The notes under the pieces: model-generated
Databases searched by the model: none
The model's input: only the letters and a program-made list of their open reading frames with translations
Told to the model about the DNA's origin: nothing
In this document: piece by piece, positions 33,704-43,164 of the stretch
Numbering within the stretch: the first letter of the stretch is position 1
Layout: the number at the start of each line of letters is the position of its first letter
Translations under genes and position numbers: made by a program
Assembly: GCF_000986785.1 (NCBI RefSeq)
Contig: NZ_LAYY01000100.1
Coordinates: forward strand, 1 to 64,000
Direction of reading: 5' to 3'
From: Mesobacillus campisalis
Lineage (GTDB): Bacteria; Bacillota; Bacilli; Bacillales; Cytobacillaceae
DNA: 64,000 nucleotides

Positions 33704-33733
33704 AAAAAAGATTGCCAGGTGACCCCGGCAATC
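33704..33733 (-). terminator. terminator of the GH28 gene
   Basis: GATTGCC and GGCAATC pair, followed on the minus strand by TTTTTT, 13 bp after the stop. Confidence 0.88.
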
Positions 33734-33745
33734 CTTTCTTCATTT

Positions 33746-36658
33746 TTAGCGGTTGTTCTTCCCTGCGTTCAGATGGACGCTGGCGCTTGGGCCGAAGCCG
33801 CTCCACCTGTGTCCTTCAACCTTTTCGAGGCCGTTTGGAATCACATCAGAGAGCCGTTCGCGCTTGGAATATTTAATGCCTCTTCCCACAGCCTCGACTT
33901 TGAACTCGTACTTCCCGCCGGGCTTAAGGCCGGTTACGGTGTAAGTCGTCTTGTCTGTTGTCATTTCGGCATTGATTGGCGTGAACGCCACTCCGTCCGG
34001 CTTGACACCCTGGCCATTCACATAAACGCGATAGCCAATTACATCCTGGTTGACGGCAGTGGCTTCGTTCCAGGAAAGAGTCACACTTCGCAGGCCTTTT
34101 TCAACCTTCGCATTCAGTTCGCCGTCGAAGCTTGGAGCACCAATCGCGTATGGATGGGCGGTTTCGACTTCAAGCGTACTGCCATAAGGTGTTCTGTTGC
34201 CGGCAAGGTCGACGGCTTCCACTTCCACCTTGTATTTCGTGCCCGGCTCGAGGCTGCCCAGAGTGTATTTATTGGAAGAAGCAAAGCCATGCAGCTTGCC
34301 GTTCGCATACACATTGTAACCGGCAATCCCGATCTCATCTATGGCCGCTTCCCAGGCAACGGACGCCCAGGTGAATCCAGGATAGACCACTTCCGCTGCC
34401 TTGCCCGAGAACGTATCGCTGGCAGAGATGTTGGTTGTCGGCTCTTTTATTTCCGTGTTCGCTGGCAGCGCAGGCGCTGTTTTGTCTGCTGTTCCGGCGG
34501 TTACGATGGTCGTTTCAGGTCCATCGTACGTGCGGTTGCCGGTTGCATCCGCCGCTTCCACTTTGAACGTGTACTCTTTTGCCGGAGTCAGTCCGGTTAC
34601 AGTGTAGCTCGTTTTATTGGTGGTTGTATAATTGGCGCCAAGCTTCTCGCCATTTTGGTAGATTGTATAGCCGGTGACACCTTTATTATCGGTGGCGGCA
34701 TCCCAGGTGAGCGTGACGCTCTTCCCATCTGCTGCGGATACGGCCTTGACACCATCTCCTGCCGCCCACTCCGGCTTTTGGAGAGCATCTTCAGGTGCCG
34801 CTGTGTTTTTAAACACCAGGTCTTCGGAGTTTTGGATTCTCCAAGGATTTCCGTTATTGCCCTTGATGTTGGTAAAATCAACATCGATGAACTTGAAGCC
34901 CTTTGCATAGTTCAGGTTGGCGGAAAAGACATTGTCGAATTTCACATTCTGGAAGGTGATGTTTTCATGGAACACTTCCCCGACATCACTGTTTCCGGTA
35001 ACTAGGATAGATTGCTTGTTGCTGCCGCCCTGGTTGCGAACGGTGGTGTTTTCGATTAGCATGTCCTTGAACTGGGAAATTTCCTGTGCCGGCTCATACA
35101 GGATGGCCGCATTGGCATCGGTATATGCCGAAGTGAACACAAACGGTCCATCGCCATCGATGCCTTCAAGGGCATTGTCGCGGAAATGGATGTTGCGCGC
35201 GCCTCCGCCCATTGGCGTATTCGTCTTGCTGCGCAGGCCGACATCTGTTTTATACATGATATTGTCTTCTACAAGGAAGTCCTGGATCCAGCTGCCTGTG
35301 TGGCTGCCGGTCACAACGCCGCCATGGCCTTCGCGGATGTAGTTATTGAAAATCCACGCATTGCCGGTCGGCTCCTTGCCAGCTGCTGCCTGCCCCATGC
35401 CGGCGGCAAAGTTGATCGCGTCATCGCCGGTGTCAATATAGTTGTTGAACACCATGATGTTCTGCGAGTCGCCAAACTCGTAGCCATCGGCATTGTTGGC
35501 ATCATACGTTTTGGAAACCGTGCCGTTGACAACGATGTTTTTACTGTGAAGATTGACGATTCCGTGGAAGGAAGGATTCAGCTGGGTGATTCCTTCATAA
35601 TACATGCCGTCCACCCCGCGGACCGTAATCAGGTTGGAACGGGTTGAGTACGCTGATTTCGCATCCATGCCCAGCACTTGTGCTTTGTATGACTGGGTCG
35701 CGCCAAGGATGCCGAGGGTGTTTTCGGAATCCAGGTCAAGCGGGCTCATTTGGCCGTTTTCGACTTTTACATTGCCGGTTACCCTGGAATTATTGCCTGC
35801 TGCCAGGCGGGGCAGCTCATTGCCCATTTCATCGATGGTTGGATGGCTTTTGTCATTCTTCCAGCCGTTCCCGTCGATGATTCCCTTACCAACGATACGG
35901 ATGTTTTTCAGGCTGCCGTAGTCGTATGTATGAGCATTGATCAGGGAGTAGGAACGCTCATCAGTCGAGTAATCGTACAGCCAGAAACCCATGCTGTAGT
36001 CATCCGGGTTGGCCGAGCCCAGAAGGTAGCCGTCCACCTGGAGGGTCATGTCGGATTTGAGCCAAAGCTCGCCGGAGATGAACTGGCCTTCCGGAATCAG
36101 GACCTTTGAGCCGGGTGTCGCAGCATCGATGGCAGCCTGGATAGCTTTGGTGTCTTTTGTGTCATCATCCGGGGTTGCCCCGAAATCGAGGATGTTGAAC
36201 ACTTCCGGCACTTTTGTGGTTTTGCCGGTGATGGTATTGGATGCCTGAGACTCCACACCCTCCGCGTTGACAGATGTTACATGGAATTCATAAGACTTGT
36301 TTGGCTTCAGATTTTCAACAGTAAAGTTATGAATCAGGATGTCGGTATGAAAGCCATCTTTGTCGATCTTTTCATAAAAATGGTCGATATAGGCCTTGGC
36401 CGGGCCGCTGTTGTCCTTTGAAGCACTTCCGATTTTCTCGCCGTCCATGTAGACGTTAAAGTCGGCGATGTCCTGATAATTCTCAGGCTTTTCCCATACA
36501 AGGGTGATGCTGTCTTCGTCAAAGGCAAGCGGCGGAATCTGCAGGTTCACCGGCGCATCCGGCGCGGAAGCCTGTTTTGCAAGCGGGGCGGAACCCAGTG
36601 AGCTAATCGCAAGCAAGAATACGAGAAGAACAGAAAAACCAACTTTCAATCTTTTCAA
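33746..36658 (-). CDS. secreted GH28 polygalacturonase with fibronectin type III domains
   Basis: This 970-residue enzyme has a signal peptide (residues 1-30), one N-terminal FN3 domain (about 35-145), a GH28 right-handed beta-helix (about 148-640) and three FN3 domains at the C-terminus (about 645-740, 775-850, 865-955). GH28 active-site motifs are visible: NADGYEFGDSQNI, the catalytic DD in DTGDDAINFAAG, GHGGVVTG and the RSK of GLRSKTN. The N-terminal FN3 and DFGATPDDDTKDTKAI start resemble exo-polygalacturonosidases such as PehX. It should release galacturonate residues outside the cell. I prefer the TTG at 36658 (AAGGTGG 8 bp upstream, classical signal peptide) over the GTG at 36670. Confidence 0.92.
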   Translation of the reverse strand: MKRLKVGFSVLLVFLLAISSLGSAPLAKQASAPDAPVNLQIPPLAFDEDSITLVWEKPENYQDIADFNVYMDGEKIGSASKDNSGPAKAYIDHFYEKIDKDGFHTDILIHNFTVENLKPNKSYEFHVTSVNAEGVESQASNTITGKTTKVPEVFNILDFGATPDDDTKDTKAIQAAIDAATPGSKVLIPEGQFISGELWLKSDMTLQVDGYLLGSANPDDYSMGFWLYDYSTDERSYSLINAHTYDYGSLKNIRIVGKGIIDGNGWKNDKSHPTIDEMGNELPRLAAGNNSRVTGNVKVENGQMSPLDLDSENTLGILGATQSYKAQVLGMDAKSAYSTRSNLITVRGVDGMYYEGITQLNPSFHGIVNLHSKNIVVNGTVSKTYDANNADGYEFGDSQNIMVFNNYIDTGDDAINFAAGMGQAAAGKEPTGNAWIFNNYIREGHGGVVTGSHTGSWIQDFLVEDNIMYKTDVGLRSKTNTPMGGGARNIHFRDNALEGIDGDGPFVFTSAYTDANAAILYEPAQEISQFKDMLIENTTVRNQGGSNKQSILVTGNSDVGEVFHENITFQNVKFDNVFSANLNYAKGFKFIDVDFTNIKGNNGNPWRIQNSEDLVFKNTAAPEDALQKPEWAAGDGVKAVSAADGKSVTLTWDAATDNKGVTGYTIYQNGEKLGANYTTTNKTSYTVTGLTPAKEYTFKVEAADATGNRTYDGPETTIVTAGTADKTAPALPANTEIKEPTTNISASDTFSGKAAEVVYPGFTWASVAWEAAIDEIGIAGYNVYANGKLHGFASSNKYTLGSLEPGTKYKVEVEAVDLAGNRTPYGSTLEVETAHPYAIGAPSFDGELNAKVEKGLRSVTLSWNEATAVNQDVIGYRVYVNGQGVKPDGVAFTPINAEMTTDKTTYTVTGLKPGGKYEFKVEAVGRGIKYSKRERLSDVIPNGLEKVEGHRWSGFGPSASVHLNAGKNNR

Positions 36659-36772
36659 CGTTTTTGCCACCTTTCGTAGTTGGGTGAATGTTTTTGCTGC
36701 GGCCCTCCTTTCGCTGTGGGATTATAGGAACCTTTTTTTAAAGGTTGCTAGCTTGTGAGAAAGATTGCTGGG

Positions 36773-36897
36773 TGTCACCTGTTGGACACAGGTTTTTCGA
36801 ATAAAGTGATTTATTGATTCAATAATCCAGAAAATTGATGCAATAAGTTTTTTAATTGATGTAATCCCGTCATTAATTAATGCAATCCGCAAGATAG
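36773..36897 (+). repeat. 21-bp repeat element, copy 5 (complete)
   Basis: The leader TGTCACCTGTTGGACACAGG begins at 36773. Units start at 36813, 36834, 36855 and 36876 with cores ATTGATTCAAT, ATTGATGCAAT, ATTGATGTAAT and ATTAATGCAAT. It lies upstream of the GH28 gene. Confidence 0.9.
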
Positions 36898-36937
36898 AGA
36901 AGCTATTCCGCAGTTTATTTGGTGATATTTAATTAAG

Positions 36938-37062
36938 ATGGTCCTGCGGGACATAGGCTTTTCGATAAAACCGGTATTTTGATTGATAAACTGCAAAAAT
37001 TGAAGCATAACTGCGGACACATGATGCATAAATCGCATCAACTGATCGATAACCCCCCCTCG
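36938..37062 (+). repeat. 21-bp repeat element, copy 6 (diverged)
   Basis: A diverged leader (GGACATAGGCTTTTCGATAAAA) has its GGAC exactly 11 bp from the expected start at 36938. Units begin at 36978, 36999, 37020 and 37041 with cores such as ATTGAAGCATA and ATGATGCATAA, the variant seen in copy 4. It is directly behind copy 5 in the same orientation. Together they fill the 36671-37096 gap, which holds no gene. Confidence 0.75.
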
Positions 37063-37096
37063 CGGGTAAAAAGTCCCACCTTTAAGAAGCAATAAC

Positions 37097-37125
37097 AAAA
37101 GCAGCCAGTCTTAAAACCGGCTGCC
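37097..37125 (-). terminator. terminator of the GH105 gene
   Basis: GCAGCC and GGCTGC pair, followed on the minus strand by TTTTG. Confidence 0.7.
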
Positions 37126-37136
37126 TGTATGTTTTT

Positions 37137-38246
37137 TTACTTGTTGTATAGTTCGTGAAGGGCCATGCTGGCGAGGATGAAGGCTCCCATGCCGTGCAGG
37201 TCGTTTTCGGATGTTGGGCGTTCGACGTAATAGTCATAGACGCCGGCTGATGTGCCGATGCAGATACCGCTCAGTGTTAGGGTATCTTCGTGCTCTTCGA
37301 CCATGTGCTGCAGCAGGCCTTTGTACGCCTTGTCAACGACTTCCCTGTACGAGTCATCGACATAGCCATGCTTGATGGCCTTGGCGATGAAGTAGATGAA
37401 CAGCGCCGAGCAGGAGGATTCCAGCCAGTTGTCGAAGCGGTCGCCTTTGTCGACAATCTGGTACCAGAGGCCGGTTTTTTCATCCTGAAATTTCACAATT
37501 GCCGGAATGAAGTTTTTCAGCGACTTTACCCACTCTTCCTGGCCGCGCTGCTTGTCGCCAAGCACTTCAAGCAGGTCGATGAGCGCCGTGCCGTACCAGC
37601 CGACAGAGCGTCCCCAGAATTCCGGTGAGCAGCCTGTTTCAGGATTGGCCCACGGCTGGACTTTCTTTTCATCCCAGGCATGGTAAAGCAGGCCCGTCTT
37701 AGGATCGGTCATATGCTTTCTCATCAGCGATTCCTGGCGGATGACAGTCTGGATCAGTTCTTCCTCATGGAAATGCTGGCTGTACATTAGCATGAATGGG
37801 CCGCCCATGAACAGGCCGTCCAGCCACATTTGGTACGGATACTTTTCCTTGTGCCAGAAGCCGTTTTCCGATGTTCTGTTCAATGTGTCTAGCGCGCTTC
37901 GGAGGCGCTTGGCCGCGATCATGTAGCGCGGGTCGCCGGTCTTTTCGTACAATGGGAACAGCAGGATCCCGGTCATGGTCGAGTCAAGCTCGTCGCGGTG
38001 GAAGCAGACATTGCCGTATTCATCAATCAGGCTGTCATAATAGCCTTTGATGTACTCGAAATACTCCTCGTTTCCGGTCGCTTCATAGACTCTCATCATT
38101 CCATATAAAAACACACCCTGATGGTAATGAAACCACTTTAACGGCGGAAGTTCCTCGGGGCGGAAGGCATTCATTAAGGCCCGGCAGGCTTTCTCTGACA
38201 TAATCAGTGGAGTTTCAGTCGTGATTTTTTCTGTCGTGTTACTCAT
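37137..38246 (-). CDS. GH105 unsaturated rhamnogalacturonyl/galacturonyl hydrolase (YteR-like)
   Basis: This 369-residue protein is an alpha/alpha-barrel hydrolase of the GH88/GH105 type: WFHYHQGVFLYGMMRVYEATG, the YPYQMWLDGLFMGGPFMLMY block with the probable catalytic Asp, FWGRSVGWYGTALIDLLEVL, and the ending SENDLHGMGAFILASMAL. The family removes the unsaturated uronic acid from the end of lyase products in the cytoplasm, and no signal peptide is present. I chose the ATG at 38246, behind AAAAGGAGAATGCACA. It lies behind the ABC importer genes on the same strand, so import and hydrolysis are likely coregulated. Confidence 0.92.
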   Translation of the reverse strand: MSNTTEKITTETPLIMSEKACRALMNAFRPEELPPLKWFHYHQGVFLYGMMRVYEATGNEEYFEYIKGYYDSLIDEYGNVCFHRDELDSTMTGILLFPLYEKTGDPRYMIAAKRLRSALDTLNRTSENGFWHKEKYPYQMWLDGLFMGGPFMLMYSQHFHEEELIQTVIRQESLMRKHMTDPKTGLLYHAWDEKKVQPWANPETGCSPEFWGRSVGWYGTALIDLLEVLGDKQRGQEEWVKSLKNFIPAIVKFQDEKTGLWYQIVDKGDRFDNWLESSCSALFIYFIAKAIKHGYVDDSYREVVDKAYKGLLQHMVEEHEDTLTLSGICIGTSAGVYDYYVERPTSENDLHGMGAFILASMALHELYNK

Positions 38247-38411
38247 TGTGCATTCTCCTTTTCCGGCATATTTCAGAGTGAAATCACCACTCATTTTTTA
38301 GCGTAAACTGGCAGTTAAACCCCGCCATCGGTTTTAGTTGCGATTTAACTGGCAGCAAAAGCCAAATGTGAATCGAAGGGGGACAAAATCCCCCTCCGAA
38401 TCTTATAAAAC

Positions 38412-39755
38412 CTATTTTTTGAACGTTTCGTCGTATTTTGCTTTGGAGTCTTCGATTGCTTTTGCCCACTCATCAAGGAATTCCTGAGTCGTCATTTTTC
38501 CGCTCATGACGGACTGGATGCCAGGGTCAACGATGCTGTCAAGGATGGAGCGGTAGTCTGGCAGGTAGAATGGCGGCTCATAAAGCTTGGTTTCAGGGTT
38601 TTCATACACTTCGAACGCAACCTTGATATGCTGTGCATTCTGTACCCACTCGTCGCTTAATACATCAGAGTTGGTCGGGATTTGGCCAGTAGACTCATTC
38701 CATGTGCTTTGTGCTTCGGCAGAGTTAATGAACTCAACAAATTTCCAGGCTGCATCAGGATTTTCAGCAGATTTGAAGACTGCGACGTTGACAGCATTTC
38801 CACCTTCAGCGACATACTTGCCATCAGCTGTTTTTGGCAGCGGAATGGTTTTAAAAGAACCTTCCGGAAGCGACTTCTTGTGCTCGCCGTAAGAACCAAC
38901 ATTGTGGTGGACCATGGCTACAACACCAGTGTCAAAGCCGGCGATCATTTCCTTGTAGCCGTTTGTGATGTCACTCTTAGGAGTGTAGTCTTCATAGTAG
39001 GACAGATACTTTTCAACAAATTCAACATGCTCCGGTGCATTGATGTTTGGCTTGCCATCTTCATTGAAGTAGTCAAGGCCGCTGTAGGCAAACATCAGGC
39101 GCTGAAGCTGGAAGGAACCGCCGGCGCCGCCGCGGATAGTGTAACCGTAACGGTTATTGGCTTTGTCAGTCATTTTTTCAATGGCAGTAAAGAACTCATC
39201 AAATGTATCCGGCTCTTCTACGCCAGCTTCTTCAAACCAGTCTGTACGGATCCAGATGGTATCCAGGTTCTGTGCATACGGAATTCCATAAAGCTTGTTG
39301 TCCTGGGTGATTTTTTTGTTGAACTCGATGGCGCTTGGGTTGATTTTGCCGTTGATATCCGACTTCTCGAAATACTCATCAAGCGGAAGCAAAGCTTCGC
39401 GGATTGAGAATTCAGGCAGCCAGGTTGTCTGGACAGAGCCTACATCGGGAAGATCGTCGGCGGCAATCGCCGCGTCATACTTGGATTTTGCTGATTTATT
39501 CGGAATCCCGACATATTCGACGTCAATGTTCGGATTCTTTTCTTCGAATTGCTTAATGACTTCTTCCCAAAGCGGGGTACGCTCAGGGCCGGCGTTTTCA
39601 TCCCAGAACGTGATTGTTACAGGCTCATCGCTTTTTGGTGCTGCCTTTTCTTTTGTATTGGAAGAAGTTTCTTCACTGCCGCCGCAGCCCACAAGAGCCA
39701 GGCTGGCAGCCATTGTCATTGCCAGAGCAGAAGTTGACCATTTCCTTTTAAACAT
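38412..39755 (-). CDS. sugar ABC transporter substrate-binding lipoprotein
   Basis: This 447-residue lipoprotein has the signal MTMAASLALVGCGG (lipidated Cys near residue 23) and the two-lobed fold of the extracellular solute-binding family 1 (ITFWDENAGPERTPLWEEVIKQ, FDTGVVAMVHHNVGSYG, PDAAWKFVEFINSAEAQ). It captures an oligosaccharide for the two permeases encoded just upstream. The context makes pectin oligomers the best guess. The ATG follows GGGAGGCAATAAC. No ATPase gene is near, so a shared MsmK/MsmX-type ATPase encoded elsewhere probably drives uptake. Confidence 0.92.
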   Translation of the reverse strand: MFKRKWSTSALAMTMAASLALVGCGGSEETSSNTKEKAAPKSDEPVTITFWDENAGPERTPLWEEVIKQFEEKNPNIDVEYVGIPNKSAKSKYDAAIAADDLPDVGSVQTTWLPEFSIREALLPLDEYFEKSDINGKINPSAIEFNKKITQDNKLYGIPYAQNLDTIWIRTDWFEEAGVEEPDTFDEFFTAIEKMTDKANNRYGYTIRGGAGGSFQLQRLMFAYSGLDYFNEDGKPNINAPEHVEFVEKYLSYYEDYTPKSDITNGYKEMIAGFDTGVVAMVHHNVGSYGEHKKSLPEGSFKTIPLPKTADGKYVAEGGNAVNVAVFKSAENPDAAWKFVEFINSAEAQSTWNESTGQIPTNSDVLSDEWVQNAQHIKVAFEVYENPETKLYEPPFYLPDYRSILDSIVDPGIQSVMSGKMTTQEFLDEWAKAIEDSKAKYDETFKK

Positions 39756-39801
39756 GTTATTGCCTCCCTTTTTGTTTATAAAGCAATGTTTTATATATTG
39801 A

Positions 39802-40638
39802 TCAGCCTTTGACAGCTCCACCCATTCCGTTGACCAGGTGCTTCTGCGCATAGGCAAACAATATAACTGCAGGAATTAAAGCGATTACACTTCCGGCCGC
39901 AAGAGCGCCATAGTTGACGTTGAACTCCCCTAGCATCGAGCTCAATCCGACAGGGAGAGTGAACTTCGACTGCTGGTTCGTCAGCATCAGCGCAATCAAA
40001 AACTCATTCCATGTGTAGATGAAGGTGAAAACTCCAGTTGCAACAATTCCAGGCAGCAGGAGCGGGAAAACAACATGCCTTAGCGACTGCAATTTTGTAC
40101 AGCCATCAATCATCGCGGCTTCTTCCAGTTCCTTAGGGACATTGGAGATGAATCCGCTCATCAGAATCGTCGTAAACGGAATTTCAATCGCCGTATACGT
40201 GATGATCAGGGCAAGCGGGCTTGAGATCAGCCCAAGGTTTTTGAAGATGATGAACAATGGAATAATCATCATCGATCTTGGGATAAATTGTGTACAAAGC
40301 AGCATTAAGAGGAAGCTGCGCTTTCCTTTGAACTGGTAGCGAGCCAGGGCATAGCCTGACAGAGTCGAGCAGATAAGAACCACGATAACGGTAGAGATGC
40401 CGACAATCAAGCTGTTTTTAAAGAATGTCGCGAACCCGATATTGGTCCACGAGTATACAAAGTTTTCAACCGTTGGATTGGCCGGGAGGTACTGCAGCGG
40501 CCGTTTGACGATATCGCCTTCAGGCTTGAGGGCCGTGTTGATGGTCCAGTATATCGGGAACAATGTGAAGCTGAGCATCATGAACAATGGAAGATACAGG
40601 GTCAGGATCCTGTCCATCTTTTTGTTTTTCGTAAACAT
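39802..40638 (-). CDS. sugar ABC transporter permease (MalG/AraQ type)
   Basis: This 278-residue membrane protein has six helices and the permease EAA loop PKELEEAAMIDGCTKLQSLRHVVFPLLLPG, which contacts the ATPase. The terminal HLVNGMGGAVKG is typical for MalG-like carbohydrate permeases. It lies 6 bp after the MalF-type permease gene. The AAAAGGAGTGATGCCAG site precedes the ATG. Confidence 0.93.
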   Translation of the reverse strand: MFTKNKKMDRILTLYLPLFMMLSFTLFPIYWTINTALKPEGDIVKRPLQYLPANPTVENFVYSWTNIGFATFFKNSLIVGISTVIVVLICSTLSGYALARYQFKGKRSFLLMLLCTQFIPRSMMIIPLFIIFKNLGLISSPLALIITYTAIEIPFTTILMSGFISNVPKELEEAAMIDGCTKLQSLRHVVFPLLLPGIVATGVFTFIYTWNEFLIALMLTNQQSKFTLPVGLSSMLGEFNVNYGALAAGSVIALIPAVILFAYAQKHLVNGMGGAVKG

Positions 40639-40644
40639 CTGGCA

Positions 40645-41592
40645 TCACTCCTTTTCATAACGGGATAGTTTCAGATAGAGGACAGCGAAGATCAGCAGGA
40701 TCCCGAAGGAAATGACTGTCAAAGCCGAGCCGTAGCCGAAATTGCTTCCATGGACAGCCAGGTCGGCAATGTACATGGTGAGCGTGGTGGTTGAGTGAGC
40801 CGGACCACCGCCCGTCAGGTTAAAGATCAAGTCAACGTTATTGAATTCCCAGACAACCCTTAAAAGTGTTGTCAGGACGATTGTGTTTTTCAGTTGCGGC
40901 AGAGTGACATAGATGAAGGATTTCCATCGGTTCGCACCATCCACATTAGCCGCTTCATATAATTCATTCGGAATGCTTTGCAGGGCAGCAAGCAGGGTGA
41001 TGGCGAAGAAAGGAATCCCCCTCCATAGTTCCGCGATGACCACCGCTCCAAAGGCTGTCGACGTGCTTGCGAGGAAGGCCATCGGTTCATCGATGAGGCC
41101 GACTTTCATCAGCATATCATTGATAACACCCATATGTTCGTTGAACATCATCGACCACATAACGGATGCAAGTACACCGGAGATAGCCCAAGGGATAAAC
41201 GCAACCGCACGTACAAAACCCCTGAATTTAAAAGTTTGGTTTAATAGGAGTGCTAGAATCATACCGAAAGTTAACTGAAGGCCAACTTCTGCAACCACCC
41301 ATTTCACACTGTTGATCAAGCTCGGAACAAACATCTTGTCCTGGGTGAAGATGTTGACAAAGTTTTCAAGACCCGCGAAGCCATTATAGTATGGGGCAGA
41401 AACATCATAATGCTGGACACTATAGTAGAAGACTGTAGCGATCGGATAAAACAGGAAACCAAGAATGATTAGAAAAGAAGGTAAAATAAAAAGATAAGGA
41501 ATGACTTTCTCACTTTTTATTTTCTTTTTGTTTTTATTCACCGCCTTCTTGCTTTTAACAACTGTATCAGTAGCGCTTTGTGGATAACTCAT
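40645..41592 (-). CDS. sugar ABC transporter permease (MalF/UgpA type)
   Basis: This 315-residue protein has a basic N-terminus (KKAVNKNKKKIKSEK), six membrane helices and the EAA loop PNELYEAANVDGANRWKSFIYVTLPQLK. It pairs with the downstream permease. It is the first gene of the importer unit (permease, permease, binding protein, GH105), an order differing from the usual binding-protein-first arrangement. A catabolite-responsive element lies 32 bp upstream of the start. Confidence 0.93.
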   Translation of the reverse strand: MSYPQSATDTVVKSKKAVNKNKKKIKSEKVIPYLFILPSFLIILGFLFYPIATVFYYSVQHYDVSAPYYNGFAGLENFVNIFTQDKMFVPSLINSVKWVVAEVGLQLTFGMILALLLNQTFKFRGFVRAVAFIPWAISGVLASVMWSMMFNEHMGVINDMLMKVGLIDEPMAFLASTSTAFGAVVIAELWRGIPFFAITLLAALQSIPNELYEAANVDGANRWKSFIYVTLPQLKNTIVLTTLLRVVWEFNNVDLIFNLTGGGPAHSTTTLTMYIADLAVHGSNFGYGSALTVISFGILLIFAVLYLKLSRYEKE

Positions 41593-41623
41593 GTAGTTTT
41601 CCTCCTTCCTGACTACATTGTAG

Positions 41624-41639
41624 ATGAAAACGTTTTCTT
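41624..41639. promoter_or_regulatory. catabolite-responsive element (CcpA site) before the ABC importer operon
   Basis: ATGAAAACGTTTTCTT differs from the cre consensus WTGNAANCGNWWNCAW at one position. It lies 32 bp upstream of the first permease start, where CcpA would repress transcription when glucose is present. Confidence 0.7.
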
Positions 41640-41734
41640 GGATAATTAAAGATTTTAAGGTAATTGATTAAAATTTTAAGATATTTTAGATAATACTTTG
41701 GTGGGGGGCGAGTTTTTTAATGGAACATACAAGC

Positions 41735-41781
41735 AAAAACAGCCTGAGCACCCCTTGTTGGCGGGCGTTCAGGCTGTTTTT
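41735..41781 (-). terminator. terminator of the Gfo/Idh oxidoreductase gene
   Basis: AAAAACAGCCTGA and TCAGGCTGTTTTT form a perfect 13-bp stem with a long loop. It lies 57 bp after the oxidoreductase stop; a T run is present on both strands. Confidence 0.8.
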
Positions 41782-41837
41782 GTGCGGGGAGGTTGGGGTG
41801 GATGACGGGATTCGGACTGGGTTTTGGTTTACCTGTT

Positions 41838-43142
41838 TTACCCATTAAGCTGGCCAGCGATTTTCGATGGCAAAAGCAACTCTTCTATTTTAATCGGCTT
41901 CTTCTCCTTCACCGATCGCCACACGCCTTCCCCGACCGCGATCGAATAGGCGCCAGCCTCTGCCCCCGCTAGAATAGGATAGCTGCGTGCCGGGTCGGGC
42001 CCGAGGAAAAGGTCTTCCAATAAAAGCGGGTCGCCGCCGCCGTGGCCGCCCGGGTTTTTTACCAGTTCAATGGTTTCCCTGGCGCCAAAGAGCGGGAAGT
42101 ATTCGATGGTCTGCTCAGGGTATTGGAATGGAATCCGGGATGGCTCGTGGAACTCGGTCGTTTCCAGCCTACCCTTTGTACCATTGATCGCCAGCCGGTA
42201 CCCTTCGTACGGAGCGGAGAAATTGATCGAATAGCTCAGCAGGCTTCCGCCGTCATATTTAACCGCCGCCACATACGTATCCTCAATGGCGATTTCTTCA
42301 TCATAAATGCAGGCGTCCGGCCGGTAACTTGTATACGGAATCTCTTCGAACACCCCTGCGAGCAAATGGTCATCGCGCACCTGGCTGCTGCCGCTGCGCG
42401 GGTTCCAGCGTCGGAAGTAGGCACAGCTGTCCTGAACATCACAGGTTCCGCAAAAACGGCTCGGCACTTTCTGCGGGTTGAGTTCACCCTCTGGCCCGAA
42501 GTAATTCAAGCTTCCATACGCAAAGACTTCTTCAGGCTTCTGCCCCAGCCACCAGTTTACCAAGTCAAAATGGTGGGTCGACTTATGGATCGACAATCCT
42601 CCGGAAATGTCCCGGTCGCGGTTCCACCTTCTAAAATAGCTCGAGCCATGGAATGTATCGATGTACCAGTTCAGGTCGACCGAAGTGATTCTGCCCAGCT
42701 TGCCTTCAAGGATCATTTCCTTGATTTTTCGATGAAACGGACTGTAACGGTAATTAAAAGTGACAACCACTTCTGCCTCACTATCGGCCTCCGCCTCCAT
42801 CACTCTTCTGGCGTCTGCTGCCGTTGTGACCATTGGCTTTTCGGTGATCACATCCACGTTGTGCTGCAGCGCTTTTAAAATATAGTCAACATGGGTGTCG
42901 TCCCGGCCGGCGACAATGATGCAGTCTGGCTTGGTCTGCTCATTCATCTCTTCGAATTGTTCCGGTAAGAACTCTGGAACGTGTATCAGGGACGGATACT
43001 TCTCCTTGCAGACCTGAAACCGGAGCGGGTCTGCATCCAGCAAACCTACAATCTCATTTCCCCGTGAAAATTCGTTCACCAGCGGGCCTATGAACATGGT
43101 CAATACCCGGTTGCTGACCCCGCAAATAGCGTATTTTTTCAT
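41838..43142 (-). CDS. Gfo/Idh/MocA family oxidoreductase
   Basis: This 434-residue protein has an N-terminal Rossmann fold (KYAICGVSNRVLTMFIGPLV, CIIVAGRDDTHVDYILKAL, VITEKPMVTTAADARRVMEAE with the conserved EKP) and the C-terminal alpha/beta dimer domain (SGGLSIHKSTHHFDLVNWWLG). A cluster RFCGTCDVQDSCAYF near residues 230-245 has three close cysteines and could bind a metal. Such enzymes oxidise or reduce sugars or sugar acids with NAD(P); the substrate is unknown. It lies at the edge of the pectin locus with its own palindromic operator. Confidence 0.87.
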   Translation of the reverse strand: MKKYAICGVSNRVLTMFIGPLVNEFSRGNEIVGLLDADPLRFQVCKEKYPSLIHVPEFLPEQFEEMNEQTKPDCIIVAGRDDTHVDYILKALQHNVDVITEKPMVTTAADARRVMEAEADSEAEVVVTFNYRYSPFHRKIKEMILEGKLGRITSVDLNWYIDTFHGSSYFRRWNRDRDISGGLSIHKSTHHFDLVNWWLGQKPEEVFAYGSLNYFGPEGELNPQKVPSRFCGTCDVQDSCAYFRRWNPRSGSSQVRDDHLLAGVFEEIPYTSYRPDACIYDEEIAIEDTYVAAVKYDGGSLLSYSINFSAPYEGYRLAINGTKGRLETTEFHEPSRIPFQYPEQTIEYFPLFGARETIELVKNPGGHGGGDPLLLEDLFLGPDPARSYPILAGAEAGAYSIAVGEGVWRSVKEKKPIKIEELLLPSKIAGQLNG

Positions 43143-43164
43143 GGTTCAAGCCTCCTTCTCCAAA

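Noticed and set aside
33701-35005. 434-codon plus-strand frame opposite the GH28 gene
   Set aside because: It is the antisense of a well-supported GH28/FN3 gene and translates to a Cys/Arg-rich sequence without family features.
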